Source of the DNA: Spirosoma foliorum
GTDB lineage: Bacteria; Bacteroidota; Bacteroidia; Cytophagales; Spirosomataceae
Assembly: GCF_014117325.1 (NCBI RefSeq)
Contig: NZ_CP059732.1
Span: 3,857,001 to 3,921,000, forward strand
Length of the DNA stretch: 64,000 bases
Direction: 5' to 3'
A program made the position numbers and the translations under genes. The notes beneath the pieces are model-generated. The model saw only the letters and a program-made list of their open reading frames with translations. It made no database searches and was not told the origin of the DNA. Of this stretch, positions 1-8,826 are shown in pieces. Each line of letters starts with the position of its first letter. Position 1 is the first letter of the stretch.

Positions 1-91
1 GCACCAGGTTATAGCCCATCTCCCTCGCCTTTTCCTGCATCAGGTTTAGAAAGTGAGCATACAGCATGGGTTTGGTTTGGATCGCTTTCAT
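1..91 (-). CDS. Phage protein, N-terminus only (runs off left edge)
   Basis: The ATG is at 91-89, one base after the stop of the upstream membrane-protein gene, so it is the next gene of the lysis/late operon. The 30 visible residues begin MKAIQTKPMLYAHF and end with a GYNLV stretch. This could be the start of a peptidase-type endolysin, as expected after holin and spanin genes, or of another common phage family. Too little is visible to decide. Confidence 0.5.
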   Translation of the reverse strand, partial: MKAIQTKPMLYAHFLNLMQEKAREMGYNLV

Positions 92-92
92 G

Positions 93-716
93 TTAGTTTC
101 GCTCTTTCTGCTGATTGGTCGTAATTCGATGAAGCCGCAAACTCTGATCCGTCAGGCGCGAATTGACCTCATCCAGATTTTTATCTAGCTTCTGCCGGTA
201 GGCCGCCGAGGTCGCATCCTGTTTGGCATAATTTCGCTTCAGGTCAACGATTTCCGCTTTTTGCGACTCCAGCTGGCTTTTCATCTCGTCCTGATTCCGG
301 ATCGCATAGTTTAGTTTCTGCTCGAAGCGAAGCAGGAAACTAACCCCACCCTCGTAGACTGACCCGACGCACCAAACCGTGAAGAGTAGTCCCAGAATCG
401 GCAGGATAAACCACAGCAGCCGACGGTTCAGAGCTTCGCGTTTACTCGTTGGTAATGGTCGGATATAGCCATGCAGGGCAGTCGTAACGGCCGTTATGGC
501 CAGCACGAACATGGTCACTACGGCCACTTCAAACGTGAATCGTCGCATGAAAAACGTGGTCAGAAATGTCACTAGGCACATAAACGATAAGAGGTAAATG
601 GGGATAGGTAACCACCATTTGACCTCATGCATACTCATGCAGGTAATGAGAAGGGCAACGAAACCGGTTGCGGTTGAACCCTGTAATAGTCGGAACAGAA
701 TCTCTTCCTGTATCAT
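93..716 (-). CDS. Four-helix membrane protein with C-terminal coiled coil
   Basis: 207 residues. Hydrophobic segments lie at about residues 13-30, 36-56, 63-83 and 99-118. A charged, heptad-like coiled-coil region follows (about 130-200, rich in E, K, Q, L). No family was recognised. It lies between the holin-like gene (1-base gap) and the gene entering from the left edge, so a role in lysis or the late envelope stage is inferred from position only. Confidence 0.6.
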   Translation of the reverse strand: MIQEEILFRLLQGSTATGFVALLITCMSMHEVKWWLPIPIYLLSFMCLVTFLTTFFMRRFTFEVAVVTMFVLAITAVTTALHGYIRPLPTSKREALNRRLLWFILPILGLLFTVWCVGSVYEGGVSFLLRFEQKLNYAIRNQDEMKSQLESQKAEIVDLKRNYAKQDATSAAYRQKLDKNLDEVNSRLTDQSLRLHRITTNQQKERN

Positions 717-717
717 G

Positions 718-1089
718 TTATTCTTTCGGTTTAAGTCGTGCTTTAATCGTGTCGTATGCGTCTAGTAATGTTTCAATGATCACCTTGATGGGCGTTGTTT
801 GAAACTGCTTTCCCACGGTCTCCATGCCACCTAAAAAGAAATTGGCCATAAACGCCAGGCCGCTACCCGCAAACCACCATTCGCCCATGTCCCAGTGCCT
901 GACGTAGCATACCCCAAACGTGATGATGTAGCCGGCGATGATGGCGATCAGGGCACTGGCCAGCCCTTCCCGAATCGGTACCGCCCGGTTTCGCAAGAAA
1001 TGGACGGTTGCTCCAGCCACCACACCCAACAACAGTTTCATTTCTGGCGGCATGGCCTCCCAAAATGCGTCCCAAGATTCTTTGTTCAT
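718..1089 (-). CDS. Putative holin
   Basis: 123 residues with three hydrophobic helices (about 18-34, 43-62 and 72-90), a short polar N-terminus and a Lys-rich C-terminal tail ending KARLKPKE. Size, helix number and charged tail match class I holins, which permeabilise the inner membrane to release the endolysin. The position next to a spanin-like pair supports this. The exact holin family was not recognised. Confidence 0.6.
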   Translation of the reverse strand: MNKESWDAFWEAMPPEMKLLLGVVAGATVHFLRNRAVPIREGLASALIAIIAGYIITFGVCYVRHWDMGEWWFAGSGLAFMANFFLGGMETVGKQFQTTPIKVIIETLLDAYDTIKARLKPKE

Positions 1090-1127
1090 TTTTCACGGTT
1101 GGGTTGAGTGGGTACTATGACTATTGA

Positions 1128-1463
1128 CTAGGGCTTTCCTTCGATGCGCCTGAGCACTTTTTCTACTTTGGCTCGTTGGCGCTTCAACCTCCAGAGCGGA
1201 AACCAGCCAACCGGTTCATACAGCGCATGTCGCACATCATCAACCAGCGCATCACAAAAGGCACTTTTCGTTATCAGTTTCGGATTCTCGACCAACAATC
1301 GCCCGTAATCAGTTAGCTGCCGATTGATTTCTTCTTTGCGCTCTCTGGTTGATAAACTGTCGGTTGGCTGACAAAATGCTGTCGGTTTCAGCATCGAGGT
1401 CAGCATCAGAAAGACTAGCAGCGTGAACACTGTCTTTGGCCAGTACCTGAGCTTGTTGTTCAT
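1128..1463 (-). CDS. Putative outer spanin partner (Rz1-like), overlapping
   Basis: 111 residues with an N-terminal signal sequence (about 10-31) ending TAFC/QPTD, then a soluble charged region. Its first 155 bases overlap the 3' end of the inner-spanin-like gene (1309-1761) in the +1 frame, the layout of lambda Rz/Rz1. Outer spanins are lipoproteins, but the sequence before Cys31 (TAFC) is a poor lipobox because of Phe at -1. It may instead be a periplasmic protein. The call rests mainly on gene architecture. Confidence 0.5.
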   Translation of the reverse strand: MNNKLRYWPKTVFTLLVFLMLTSMLKPTAFCQPTDSLSTRERKEEINRQLTDYGRLLVENPKLITKSAFCDALVDDVRHALYEPVGWFPLWRLKRQRAKVEKVLRRIEGKP

Positions 1464-1761
1464 AGTTGATTTTGATTGTGGCCGTAGCCGTGTTAATGGT
1501 AGTCTTCAATGCGGTTGAATCCTCCCGAAGGCGGGAAACGAGGGTGCCGGCAACGTGCAGATCCTGTTTGGCCTGCCTGAGCTTAGTTTCCTTTTGCTTG
1601 TTACTGTACAGCGCCAGGATCAGACAAGCGATCAGGACCATGACCAATACAAATGGATTATTGCTGATCCAGCGAAATCCATTGACGAGCCAGCGAAGGG
1701 CTGTGTTTCCAAGAAAATACCAGGCTTTGCTGAAAAAGAGTTTGATGGCTGCGAGTGTCAT
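1309..1761 (-). CDS. Putative inner spanin (Rz-like)
   Basis: 150 residues. A single strong transmembrane segment (about 36-53) is followed by a polar alpha-helical region with coiled-coil character (about 54-140), the plan of an i-spanin that spans the periplasm and fuses inner and outer membranes in the last step of lysis. It is the first gene of the lysis cluster; its start is just downstream of the divergent lipoprotein gene at 1919. Its 3' end encodes a second protein in the +1 frame. Confidence 0.55.
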   Translation of the reverse strand: MTLAAIKLFFSKAWYFLGNTALRWLVNGFRWISNNPFVLVMVLIACLILALYSNKQKETKLRQAKQDLHVAGTLVSRLREDSTALKTTINTATATIKINYEQQAQVLAKDSVHAASLSDADLDAETDSILSANRQFINQRAQRRNQSAAN

Positions 1762-1918
1762 GTTAGCCTAAAATATTTTGTAACCGTTCGTGACTTTTTA
1801 AACGTATCTGCATCTATAGAGTAGTAGAATATTCAGAAGGGTATCCAGATAATTACCTAAGTAGCCATTCGATACGCTTTAATTGATGTTTCTACATATA
1901 CCGTAACAACCCAGAAAT

Positions 1919-2440
1919 ATGAAAGCCTCATTTAACTTCATCCGCTTTGGCATCCTTGCCCTCTCCATTTCCCTGTCTGCACTTCTAATGAGCTGCGAGA
2001 ATGTGCTTACCATTCAGAAAGACCCTAATGCGGTTACCGTGGCTGGCGAGTACAAAATCACGGGAACGACTTCCTACACCATAAACGGTAATGTTTCCTC
2101 TGCGCCTGTATCGGGCACGCTGACGGTTTATGCTGGCGAAGAGGAGGATACCTATTATTTCAGAGAAAAAACGTCGAGTTACACGCTTGCTTACCAGGTT
2201 ACCAGTGCTGGCACAAACTGTAGCGTAGAGCCTGTACAGGAGAGCACGAAGTATGAAAACACCTGGTATTTTGGTAAGCAGTCTGGTGGGGGAACAATAA
2301 CTAATGGGCGCATCCAATTGGATAGGTATGCGAACACTAATTCTGTTGTGTTGAATGCTCCAACAGGTGAAACCATTCGCTATACTATGCCTATTAGCAA
2401 ACACGTTCACCTGGAGGCCAACAAGCAGCCCATACAATAG
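1919..2440 (+). CDS. Lipoprotein encoded against the late operon (moron-like)
   Basis: 173 residues with a signal peptide and a clear lipobox (LLMSC, Cys26), followed by a Thr/Ser/Tyr-rich, beta-strand-like domain. No family was recognised. It is the only plus-strand gene in the left 17 kb, between the tailspike (2468) and the spanin-like gene (1761). A separately transcribed lipoprotein in a prophage late region is typical of lysogenic-conversion (moron) genes, some of which block superinfection at the surface. That role is inference. Confidence 0.7.
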   Translation: MKASFNFIRFGILALSISLSALLMSCENVLTIQKDPNAVTVAGEYKITGTTSYTINGNVSSAPVSGTLTVYAGEEEDTYYFREKTSSYTLAYQVTSAGTNCSVEPVQESTKYENTWYFGKQSGGGTITNGRIQLDRYANTNSVVLNAPTGETIRYTMPISKHVHLEANKQPIQ

Positions 2441-2467
2441 GACCCTGTTTTTCATCCTTGCTGTTAA

Positions 2468-4387
2468 TTAAATGCCTGCCCACGCTTGCCAGGCCGGCTG
2501 AGTGTCATAGGTTAGCTTAATACGTCCTCCTGCTGGTACTTTTATCTGGCCTGACGATACGCTTCCATATTGGGCATTATAATAGGCATCCGCTCCGCTT
2601 ACACTCGCCACTACGTTCGTACCACCTGATAGGTAGATAATTATATCAAAGGGGAAATCATTAAACATCAGACTTCCCGAAGCCGGGACGGCGGGCTGAT
2701 TAGCCAGAGTAATGCTACTCAAAAACGCGTCGACGGGCATCCCACTAGCCTGCGTATACTGCACGTTAGGGCCACAGGGGCCGATCAGGCTATATGGCGT
2801 GGCGGTTCTCGCGTTGTACGAATAGTTCACATTACCATCAATCCTAGTCGTTCGACAGGCATAGCGAATTAGCCCGTTTGCCGTTTCACTGAAGCGGATA
2901 TTTACATCGTTGCCTACGAAGGTTCCACCGATTACGCTTACCTCAGCCCCTAAAACAGTTATTGTCTGGCCAACAGCCGACCCAGAGGGCGCGTTATTAA
3001 GAATAACTTGGGTAGGCGAAATGAACTGCTTAATACGAAGAACCAGTCCAAAAAAGAACACCTTTCTCGACTCCATGTGTTTTTCGAAGAGGGCAGTGCT
3101 GACTGTAACTGTGTTTGAGGAAACAGCAGTAACAGTTGCCTGACCGGGAACACCCTGAATGAGTAAGCCTGCGTTGTAGCCCGTTCCGGTTGACCACCCT
3201 GTTGCAGAACACCCTACAAGCTGGATGCGATTCCCCCCTCTGGTATTGTACATGCGAAAGCCGTAACTCTCGCTTTGTAGCGCACCTGGCGTACCTGCCC
3301 GGTTCTGGTCGAGAGTGAACGGAGCAGCCCCAGTCTCAAAACCATCACCTAGTAATTTTACCGTGTTTCCCCCTGCCTGGCAATTCGTATAATAGGCATC
3401 AAAACACTGTTCCTGGTTGAAGCCTATACTCTGGATATTATAGGCATTGCAATTGTTGTACCGCACGTTCGCGGAGAGGTAGGAGGCATAACCCTGCGCA
3501 CGGAAACCTTCTGTTACACAATTTCGGTAGGTAATATCTGTTGTATACGCATCGCCCATACCCGATGCACTTGGAATGCCCGTCGATGAGCCGTAGCAAT
3601 TATCGACATCCACATTTTTACATACAGAAAATAGTATTGCAAAACTCTCAACAAGGGAGCCAGAGGTCATGGTGCCCGTACCAGGGCAGTTCAATGCGCT
3701 TACGTTTTTGAGTTTCGCATTAATCACTCTCGTGAAGACGACCCCGAAAATCGCATCTGCTGTTTGATTGGCGGGATTGGCATCGAAGGTGATATTTTCA
3801 ATCGAAATGTCATGGTCGAATCCTGTATTGCGATTGTAGCCATCGTTGATTATGATTCTGTTTTTGGTCGATGCCATAAGCGTGAAGCTACCATTGGCAA
3901 CTTTAATGGTGGTGCCACCTGGTGCCCCAATTAACTTAATATTGCTTCGCATTGCGACGCAGGCTATTACTGTCGAATAGGCCGCTGCCGAGCACGTATA
4001 GGTACCTGCCTGCAATCGAACCTCCTTGATGCCAAGGGCGTTAGCCGAATCAATCGCAGCCTGAAGTGAGACTCTATTATCAGCTACTCCAATTCCTCCG
4101 CCAAACATTTCAGGTGTTAAAAAACTACCTAGTTTTCGAACCCAGTAGCCACCACCATTAGCGGCAAACACAGTACCATTATCAACTGTGTATCCATTGG
4201 AGGCATAGAAAAAGTTATCTCCACCAACAATAGCACTCGTAATATTACCCCTGACCATAGCGCCTAGACTCGTAATGTCTACGACGGTAGTAGGCTTTTT
4301 ATCGACATTTAGTCGATCAGCGTCAGCAAAAAACGGATTGCCTGAATAGCCTAGAATTCCTTTAATTGTATCAACCAGGTCTGCCAT
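2468..4387 (-). CDS. Tailspike / tail fibre with right-handed beta-helix
   Basis: 639 residues. The first 110 residues resemble the head-binding or virion-attachment part of phage tailspikes (GGGYWVRKL, then a TPEMFGGG turn). Residues about 110-480 form a pectate-lyase-like parallel beta-helix with repeated short strands, Asn ladders and xxNIxFDxN / NVDVDNC rungs. The C-terminus is a small beta domain. Such proteins bind and often cleave host surface polysaccharide. No catalytic residues could be assigned. It is the last structural gene before lysis. Confidence 0.75.
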   Translation of the reverse strand: MADLVDTIKGILGYSGNPFFADADRLNVDKKPTTVVDITSLGAMVRGNITSAIVGGDNFFYASNGYTVDNGTVFAANGGGYWVRKLGSFLTPEMFGGGIGVADNRVSLQAAIDSANALGIKEVRLQAGTYTCSAAAYSTVIACVAMRSNIKLIGAPGGTTIKVANGSFTLMASTKNRIIINDGYNRNTGFDHDISIENITFDANPANQTADAIFGVVFTRVINAKLKNVSALNCPGTGTMTSGSLVESFAILFSVCKNVDVDNCYGSSTGIPSASGMGDAYTTDITYRNCVTEGFRAQGYASYLSANVRYNNCNAYNIQSIGFNQEQCFDAYYTNCQAGGNTVKLLGDGFETGAAPFTLDQNRAGTPGALQSESYGFRMYNTRGGNRIQLVGCSATGWSTGTGYNAGLLIQGVPGQATVTAVSSNTVTVSTALFEKHMESRKVFFFGLVLRIKQFISPTQVILNNAPSGSAVGQTITVLGAEVSVIGGTFVGNDVNIRFSETANGLIRYACRTTRIDGNVNYSYNARTATPYSLIGPCGPNVQYTQASGMPVDAFLSSITLANQPAVPASGSLMFNDFPFDIIIYLSGGTNVVASVSGADAYYNAQYGSVSSGQIKVPAGGRIKLTYDTQPAWQAWAGI

Positions 4388-4403
4388 AGCTTAATTTTTG
4401 GGG

Positions 4404-4709
4404 TTAACTGAATGTTAAAAAACGTTGTAAAGTGGGGCTTGCTGTTGGCGAATAGATGTACAGGGTCATCACCCCGCTCACAGTTTCAATGATCAGTTTG
4501 GCCGCCGGCCCCGTTGCCGTGGCCACTGTAGCCGCATGGGAGGTTGTTGATTCCAGAATTGCCTGTGCTGCTCCCGAATAGGCTTCTGTCGAATCGACAA
4601 TTGCCTTAAGCGTATCGCGTAGTTCACTGGCCACGATCTTATCACCACCGGAAGGGGACAGCTTGGCGGTGATCAGATTACGAAGACCAGAGAAGGAATA
4701 GATTGCCAT
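4404..4709 (-). CDS. Small phage structural protein, unknown
   Basis: 101 residues, Ala/Ser/Thr-rich. A helical first half (SGLRNLITAKLSPSGGDKIVASELRDTLKAIVDS) is followed by a short beta-rich tail, similar in make-up to small phage tail-fibre attachment proteins. No family was recognised. Its ATG shares one base with the stop of the upstream gene (TAATG), showing translational coupling in the tail operon. Confidence 0.55.
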   Translation of the reverse strand: MAIYSFSGLRNLITAKLSPSGGDKIVASELRDTLKAIVDSTEAYSGAAQAILESTTSHAATVATATGPAAKLIIETVSGVMTLYIYSPTASPTLQRFLTFS

Positions 4710-4987
4710 TAGTCAGCGATGAATTCAGTGTTAGCCTCGAAATCCTCTTTCTTCCACACATAGGGGAATTCTGGGGCATCGATCACGATGTAATCCCCAT
4801 CCTCCAGCTGTTCCAGCCAGCGTTCCGACAGCCCTAACGTATCCTCTCCCGTATGCCACTGCACAGCCTCGACGATCTGAGGGCGTGTACTGTTGCCTGA
4901 CAAAACACGAGACATATTGACCATTGACAGGTTTGGAGTCCCGTTCTCGTCAAAAGCAGGTTTGTGAAATCGTCTGTAGGTTGCCAT
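4709..4987 (-). CDS. Small phage protein, unknown
   Basis: 92 residues, acidic, soluble, with a central WHTGEDTLGLSERWLEQLED segment and Trp/Tyr-rich C-terminal half. It overlaps its neighbours by one base on both sides (TAATG junctions), so it is translated as part of the tail-tip operon. No family was recognised. Confidence 0.5.
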   Translation of the reverse strand: MATYRRFHKPAFDENGTPNLSMVNMSRVLSGNSTRPQIVEAVQWHTGEDTLGLSERWLEQLEDGDYIVIDAPEFPYVWKKEDFEANTEFIAD

Positions 4988-6456
4988 TAGCTTGCCAGAT
5001 TGAAGGTGAATAGATTAACCCCGTGCGAATCGACCGGGACCGTAACCGTTTGACCCGACCCAACATCGATTTCCAAATCGTACGGGTCGGTCATTTCGGA
5101 ACAGTAATCCGAGACTTTAACCCAGCCCAGGTTTCCCGTTCTGGCACAATCGACAACCGGCTCTTTGGCAAAATAGCGGTCGGCCAGGTAGCCATAATCG
5201 TTCGAACACCAGGTCGACGTTCCCGCTTTGCGATGCCGGACTAGCTGCGCGTTCTGCCCACCGTACCGGGCAACGTACGCGTACATTTCAGCGGCAATCG
5301 GAGCCAAATCACTATGCCCCTCGTAGTTCGGAGAAAACGGATAGGTCACGCCATCCTGATAAGGAGTCGGTCCTACTGCCTGCACAGTCACCGTACCGCC
5401 GTAGTGTTTACGAATGGCAATACCATCCCCGCGAATGATGTCCGGTGGAACGATTGACGGATCTGTTCCCCAGATGAGCGTATCTTCCCAGCCGTAGTAT
5501 ATTTCGGCATTGGCCAGGGCCGTAAAGGTTTGGTCCCACTGAAAGGCGTGTGAATAGCCAGGGAAGCCGTACTCTTCCATCGTGCCTCCGCCCGGCGTGT
5601 CGCGCTTCATGAGTTCAGAATAGCCCTCTCCAACATGGGAGACAAACTCCGTTTTGCCAGGGAACACAAAAACCGTTACTGGCCACGATTTGCCAACGGC
5701 CGCCAGCGCCATTTTGGCCAGCTGAATGGCCAGTCGAACCTCGGCGTACTTTTGGTTTAAATCCGTTGAGGAACGGAAGTATAGGTTTAGCAGTGGGGGG
5801 TGATACGCATAGAGACCCTGTTGAAAATAGGGGTTCGGCCCGTAATTATGGGCAATCATGTAGGCCAGCGCATTCGCATTGCTGGAGAGGGCATTGCGAA
5901 AATTAGCCTGCGTATCGCTCATGTCCAGATAGACAATGCCGTCATAACAGCCGACGTACATCATCCCCGGATTGGCCACCATTAACTCACCCCAGGCCCG
6001 TGATAAATTCTTGTAGGCATCCAGACTATAGGCCGTCAGTTGCGCCCAGTAATCATTATCAAACCGCCCCTCCTGCGCCCCGCTGGTGATGACTCCGTAC
6101 CCATTCGCCCGATTCCACGCGTAATTGGCGGCTGTCCGACAGTCGTCCAGCGTAAAATCGGAAAAGTGTTTCATGCCCATTGAGTCCTGAATGTATTCAG
6201 GCCCAAGAAAAACGCTTCGGTTCGCCCGGTTGACGGACGTGTATTCACCGACGTGACCAGACGGCCCGCCGGCATAGCCAGCGTTGATGTTGACTGTGCT
6301 GCAGCCTTTATCGACAAAGGTCTGGGGAGGAAGGGCAATGCGGGGGGTGTAATTAAACGACCGACCCAGTCCTGCCAGGCTAAAAGAGCGTGTTGCCCAG
6401 TAAGTTGAGGCAAACCCAAACTGTAAAGGCGGTATATGAATCTTTGTGATGCTCAT
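4987..6456 (-). CDS. Large tail-associated protein, possibly enzymatic
   Basis: 489 residues with no signal peptide. It is rich in Tyr, Trp and Asn, with many short alternating segments suggestive of an alpha/beta barrel (for example MMYVGCYDGIVYLDMSD and WPVTVFVFPGKTEFVS). The overall look is of a glycoside-hydrolase-like barrel with a C-terminal beta domain, but no signature was recognised and no catalytic pair can be named. Being between the tailspike and an Ig-like tail protein, it is probably displayed on the tail and acts on or binds the cell surface. Confidence 0.5.
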   Translation of the reverse strand: MSITKIHIPPLQFGFASTYWATRSFSLAGLGRSFNYTPRIALPPQTFVDKGCSTVNINAGYAGGPSGHVGEYTSVNRANRSVFLGPEYIQDSMGMKHFSDFTLDDCRTAANYAWNRANGYGVITSGAQEGRFDNDYWAQLTAYSLDAYKNLSRAWGELMVANPGMMYVGCYDGIVYLDMSDTQANFRNALSSNANALAYMIAHNYGPNPYFQQGLYAYHPPLLNLYFRSSTDLNQKYAEVRLAIQLAKMALAAVGKSWPVTVFVFPGKTEFVSHVGEGYSELMKRDTPGGGTMEEYGFPGYSHAFQWDQTFTALANAEIYYGWEDTLIWGTDPSIVPPDIIRGDGIAIRKHYGGTVTVQAVGPTPYQDGVTYPFSPNYEGHSDLAPIAAEMYAYVARYGGQNAQLVRHRKAGTSTWCSNDYGYLADRYFAKEPVVDCARTGNLGWVKVSDYCSEMTDPYDLEIDVGSGQTVTVPVDSHGVNLFTFNLAS

Positions 6457-6467
6457 GGGAGGACTGG

Positions 6468-8285
6468 TTATAAGGAACGGACGAGTTGAGAAGCGTTAGT
6501 AACCGGATTATCCCGCCAGTATGAAATCGCCCGGCTCAGCTCGACTTCGTAATACTGAACCAGCAGCCCTAATTCCGGGGAGGCCGTCAGGATTGTTGGC
6601 GTCGAACTAAGGCTCTTGTCGGGCAACACCCGGTACCAGTTGCCGGCATTGTAGGCGTACCATCGATTGTTAATCACGTACCGGGCCGCATAGCCCGAGG
6701 AGAAGGATTTGGTGACTGTATTGCGAATGTTGCGGAGTCGGCCCCCACTGAAGTCATACGCCATACTCAGTACCGTTGGGTCAGTCGAGCGATGCCCACC
6801 GGTGGGTGTGCCCGTAAACGCGTAGGCTGTCGTCAAATCACTATCACCACCTCCGCCACCGCTACCTGTCGGCGCTTTCAGCACGCTGATGGGTCCCGAA
6901 TCGGTAACGGTAATTGGGTACGCCAACGAATTTCCGTTATCGTCCACGAAACTTAGGGTGTAAGTACCGTTGACCACATCCCTATACAGTGAACCGTACG
7001 GCTTGGTACCGGTGAATAGGCTCGCATTGTCGTAAGGCCCGTCTGCCGTGGTCATGACCTTCTCACCGTTCGCATAAGGGGGTGTGCTGCCAGTAGCCAC
7101 AAGCACCGTTTTGATAGTACCTGTACCATTCGCATAGCAGCTGAGGTATTTTTCAGTCCCCGCAATGCGGCCCGTGTAGGCTTCCGTAATTTTGGTACCC
7201 GGCGTATAATGATAGACTTCGGTGCCATAATCCTGCGTCGTAGGCAGGGTATACTCTAATTGAATGATCGCACTGTCGGGGGCATCGTAATACGGCTTGA
7301 ACTGCACTACCGTATTCGTAGTGGGTGTACCATTATACATGTTTGCATAATAATAGTACTGATACCCATTCGCTAAATCATCCGGGAAGAGTGTATTTTC
7401 ATAGATCGGATAGAACAATTGACCACCAGTACGCCAGGCCGTTTCATTCGCTAGTTTACCGCGCGCAACGGGCTGTTTTGTATCATCATTACCCGTAAAG
7501 CTGTGCTTCACCAAATAATAGAATGTTCTTATAACTGGATCGTACTTCCGAAGAATCGAGATGATATAAGGAACCTGTACCCGGTCGATCGTTACATTAA
7601 ACTCAGTCGAAGCCGACCCAGCACCGTTGGCGCCAGTCACCTTTATCCGATACGTTCCGTTCGGTACGGTGCCCCACCAGATAAAGGAGCGGGTAGAACT
7701 ATTAAAGCTAAAAGGCAGGGTCGACCCGTCTGACTTCGTTGCCGTATAGGAGTTATCGGTTCCCGAAAACGTATTAGCGGCAAAGGCAAAGGCCGAATCA
7801 CCGGCGATCGTTACCGTCTGATCCGGAATCGGATTCAGTACTGTTGGTCCGGTTCCAGGCGTTGTACTGTTGAAATAAGGCTTTAGCTGAACCGCAATTT
7901 CTGCCCAGGTCATTTCGCCCAACAGCTTTTTGATCACTTGCCCCCGGTTGTAATCTGCAACACTAATTTGGGACAAGGCTACTAGACCCGTTGGTGCCAC
8001 TGGTGCCGGGGAACTGTCCATGGCGTACCCAGCCGCTTCAACCCAATCCGCCGTAACGTTGCCTTGATTGGTTACACCCTGCCACCCTTCCGTTTCGAAA
8101 GTCGTCTGACCGACCGCGCCGTCAGGAATAGCGTCGAAAATCTCCGGGTTAGGATTTTCCCGAAAAAGCACATTGGCCATAAACGCCATGACCGGCCTGC
8201 CCAGCGCGTTCATAGGCCAGGGCGTGAAAACGAACTTCTTGCGAAGCCGGTCTCTTACCCGTAAAAAGAGTGGTGCATCAGCCAT
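6468..8285 (-). CDS. Tail protein with Ig/cadherin-like domain
   Basis: 605 residues. Residues about 145-235 form a putative Ig-type domain: IPDQTVTIAGDSAFAF, a Gly/Asn/Ser-rich strand set, then GSASTEFNVTID, the usual He_PIG-type end. Later parts are beta-rich with a Gly-rich linker (GSGGGGGDSD, about 480). Such modules are common on tail fibres and baseplate appendages of Bacteroidota phages and contact surface glycans. Receptor binding is inferred. Confidence 0.6.
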   Translation of the reverse strand: MADAPLFLRVRDRLRKKFVFTPWPMNALGRPVMAFMANVLFRENPNPEIFDAIPDGAVGQTTFETEGWQGVTNQGNVTADWVEAAGYAMDSSPAPVAPTGLVALSQISVADYNRGQVIKKLLGEMTWAEIAVQLKPYFNSTTPGTGPTVLNPIPDQTVTIAGDSAFAFAANTFSGTDNSYTATKSDGSTLPFSFNSSTRSFIWWGTVPNGTYRIKVTGANGAGSASTEFNVTIDRVQVPYIISILRKYDPVIRTFYYLVKHSFTGNDDTKQPVARGKLANETAWRTGGQLFYPIYENTLFPDDLANGYQYYYYANMYNGTPTTNTVVQFKPYYDAPDSAIIQLEYTLPTTQDYGTEVYHYTPGTKITEAYTGRIAGTEKYLSCYANGTGTIKTVLVATGSTPPYANGEKVMTTADGPYDNASLFTGTKPYGSLYRDVVNGTYTLSFVDDNGNSLAYPITVTDSGPISVLKAPTGSGGGGGDSDLTTAYAFTGTPTGGHRSTDPTVLSMAYDFSGGRLRNIRNTVTKSFSSGYAARYVINNRWYAYNAGNWYRVLPDKSLSSTPTILTASPELGLLVQYYEVELSRAISYWRDNPVTNASQLVRSL

Positions 8286-8287
8286 AA

Positions 8288-8722
8288 TTAGGAGAAGAAA
8301 TCAGGGGAGGAAAATTCGATGGAGCCAAACTCGGTATAGTCGGTGCCAATGAAGGCCCGACCTATGTCGTACTGCGGAATGTCCAGGGAGTCGACTGCGG
8401 AACTGATTAGCTCAGCCACCTGTGCGGCCGTCAGCACGCGCCCGGTACTTTGAAACTGCTCGGGTTTGTCACTGTCGACCAGAAGCACTTTCCCCGCCTG
8501 CTCAGCAGTGGCCATAGCCACCGCCAACGACCCGAAAGCGGTCGTTAAAAGGGCGAAGAAATTTTTGAGGGGCACCGTTATTGTCTGACCGTTGTGCTTG
8601 GTGACGATCAGGTTACCGTCGGGCGTGGGAACATACGAAACGGGTATCTCGCCAAAGGCCTCGTTGATTTTATCGACGCCCTGGTTGACGAAATCGCCAC
8701 CATCTAAGTTTTGGATTGCCAT
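8288..8722 (-). CDS. Small tail protein, first gene of a tail sub-operon
   Basis: 144 residues, Ala/Val/Asp-rich. A short helical stretch (FALLTTAFGSLAVAMATAEQAG) may be a trimerisation helix. No family was recognised. It is preceded by the best promoter in the prophage (8796-8826) and a copy of the repeated leader element (8767-8780), giving a 5' UTR of roughly 65 bases. It heads the unit that runs to the tailspike. Confidence 0.55.
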   Translation of the reverse strand: MAIQNLDGGDFVNQGVDKINEAFGEIPVSYVPTPDGNLIVTKHNGQTITVPLKNFFALLTTAFGSLAVAMATAEQAGKVLLVDSDKPEQFQSTGRVLTAAQVAELISSAVDSLDIPQYDIGRAFIGTDYTEFGSIEFSSPDFFS

Positions 8723-8766
8723 TGGAGCGGTGCGCGGCTGAATGCAGGAATCGTATCAGCAGGCAA

Positions 8767-8780
8767 CACCGTCCGTAGTG
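8767..8780 (-). promoter_or_regulatory. Repeated leader element CACTACGGACGGTG, copy 1
   Basis: Read on the minus strand the sequence is CACTACGGACGGTG. It starts about 15 bases after the -7 box at 8796-8803, so it lies at the very 5' end of the mRNA, 44 bases before the ATG of the next gene. The same core occurs in front of five other late-region sites in this window. Confidence 0.75.
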
Positions 8781-8795
8781 AAGACCTTAATGAAT

Positions 8796-8826
8796 CAAAA
8801 ATATAGATAAATAGCTTATCCTCAAA
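8796..8826 (-). promoter_or_regulatory. Bacteroidota-type promoter for tail sub-operon
   Basis: On the minus strand TTTG (8826-8823), a 19-base spacer and TATTTTTG (8803-8796) match the Bacteroidota primary-sigma consensus TTTG-N19-TAnnTTTG exactly. It sits between the stop of the tail-tip gene at 8827 and the 144-residue gene at 8722. The start of transcription is expected near 8789. Confidence 0.65.

Noticed and set aside
863..1120. Several 60-77 codon open frames on both strands over the holin-like gene
   Set aside because: They are other-frame readings of the holin gene, with no signal, motif or protein-like composition.
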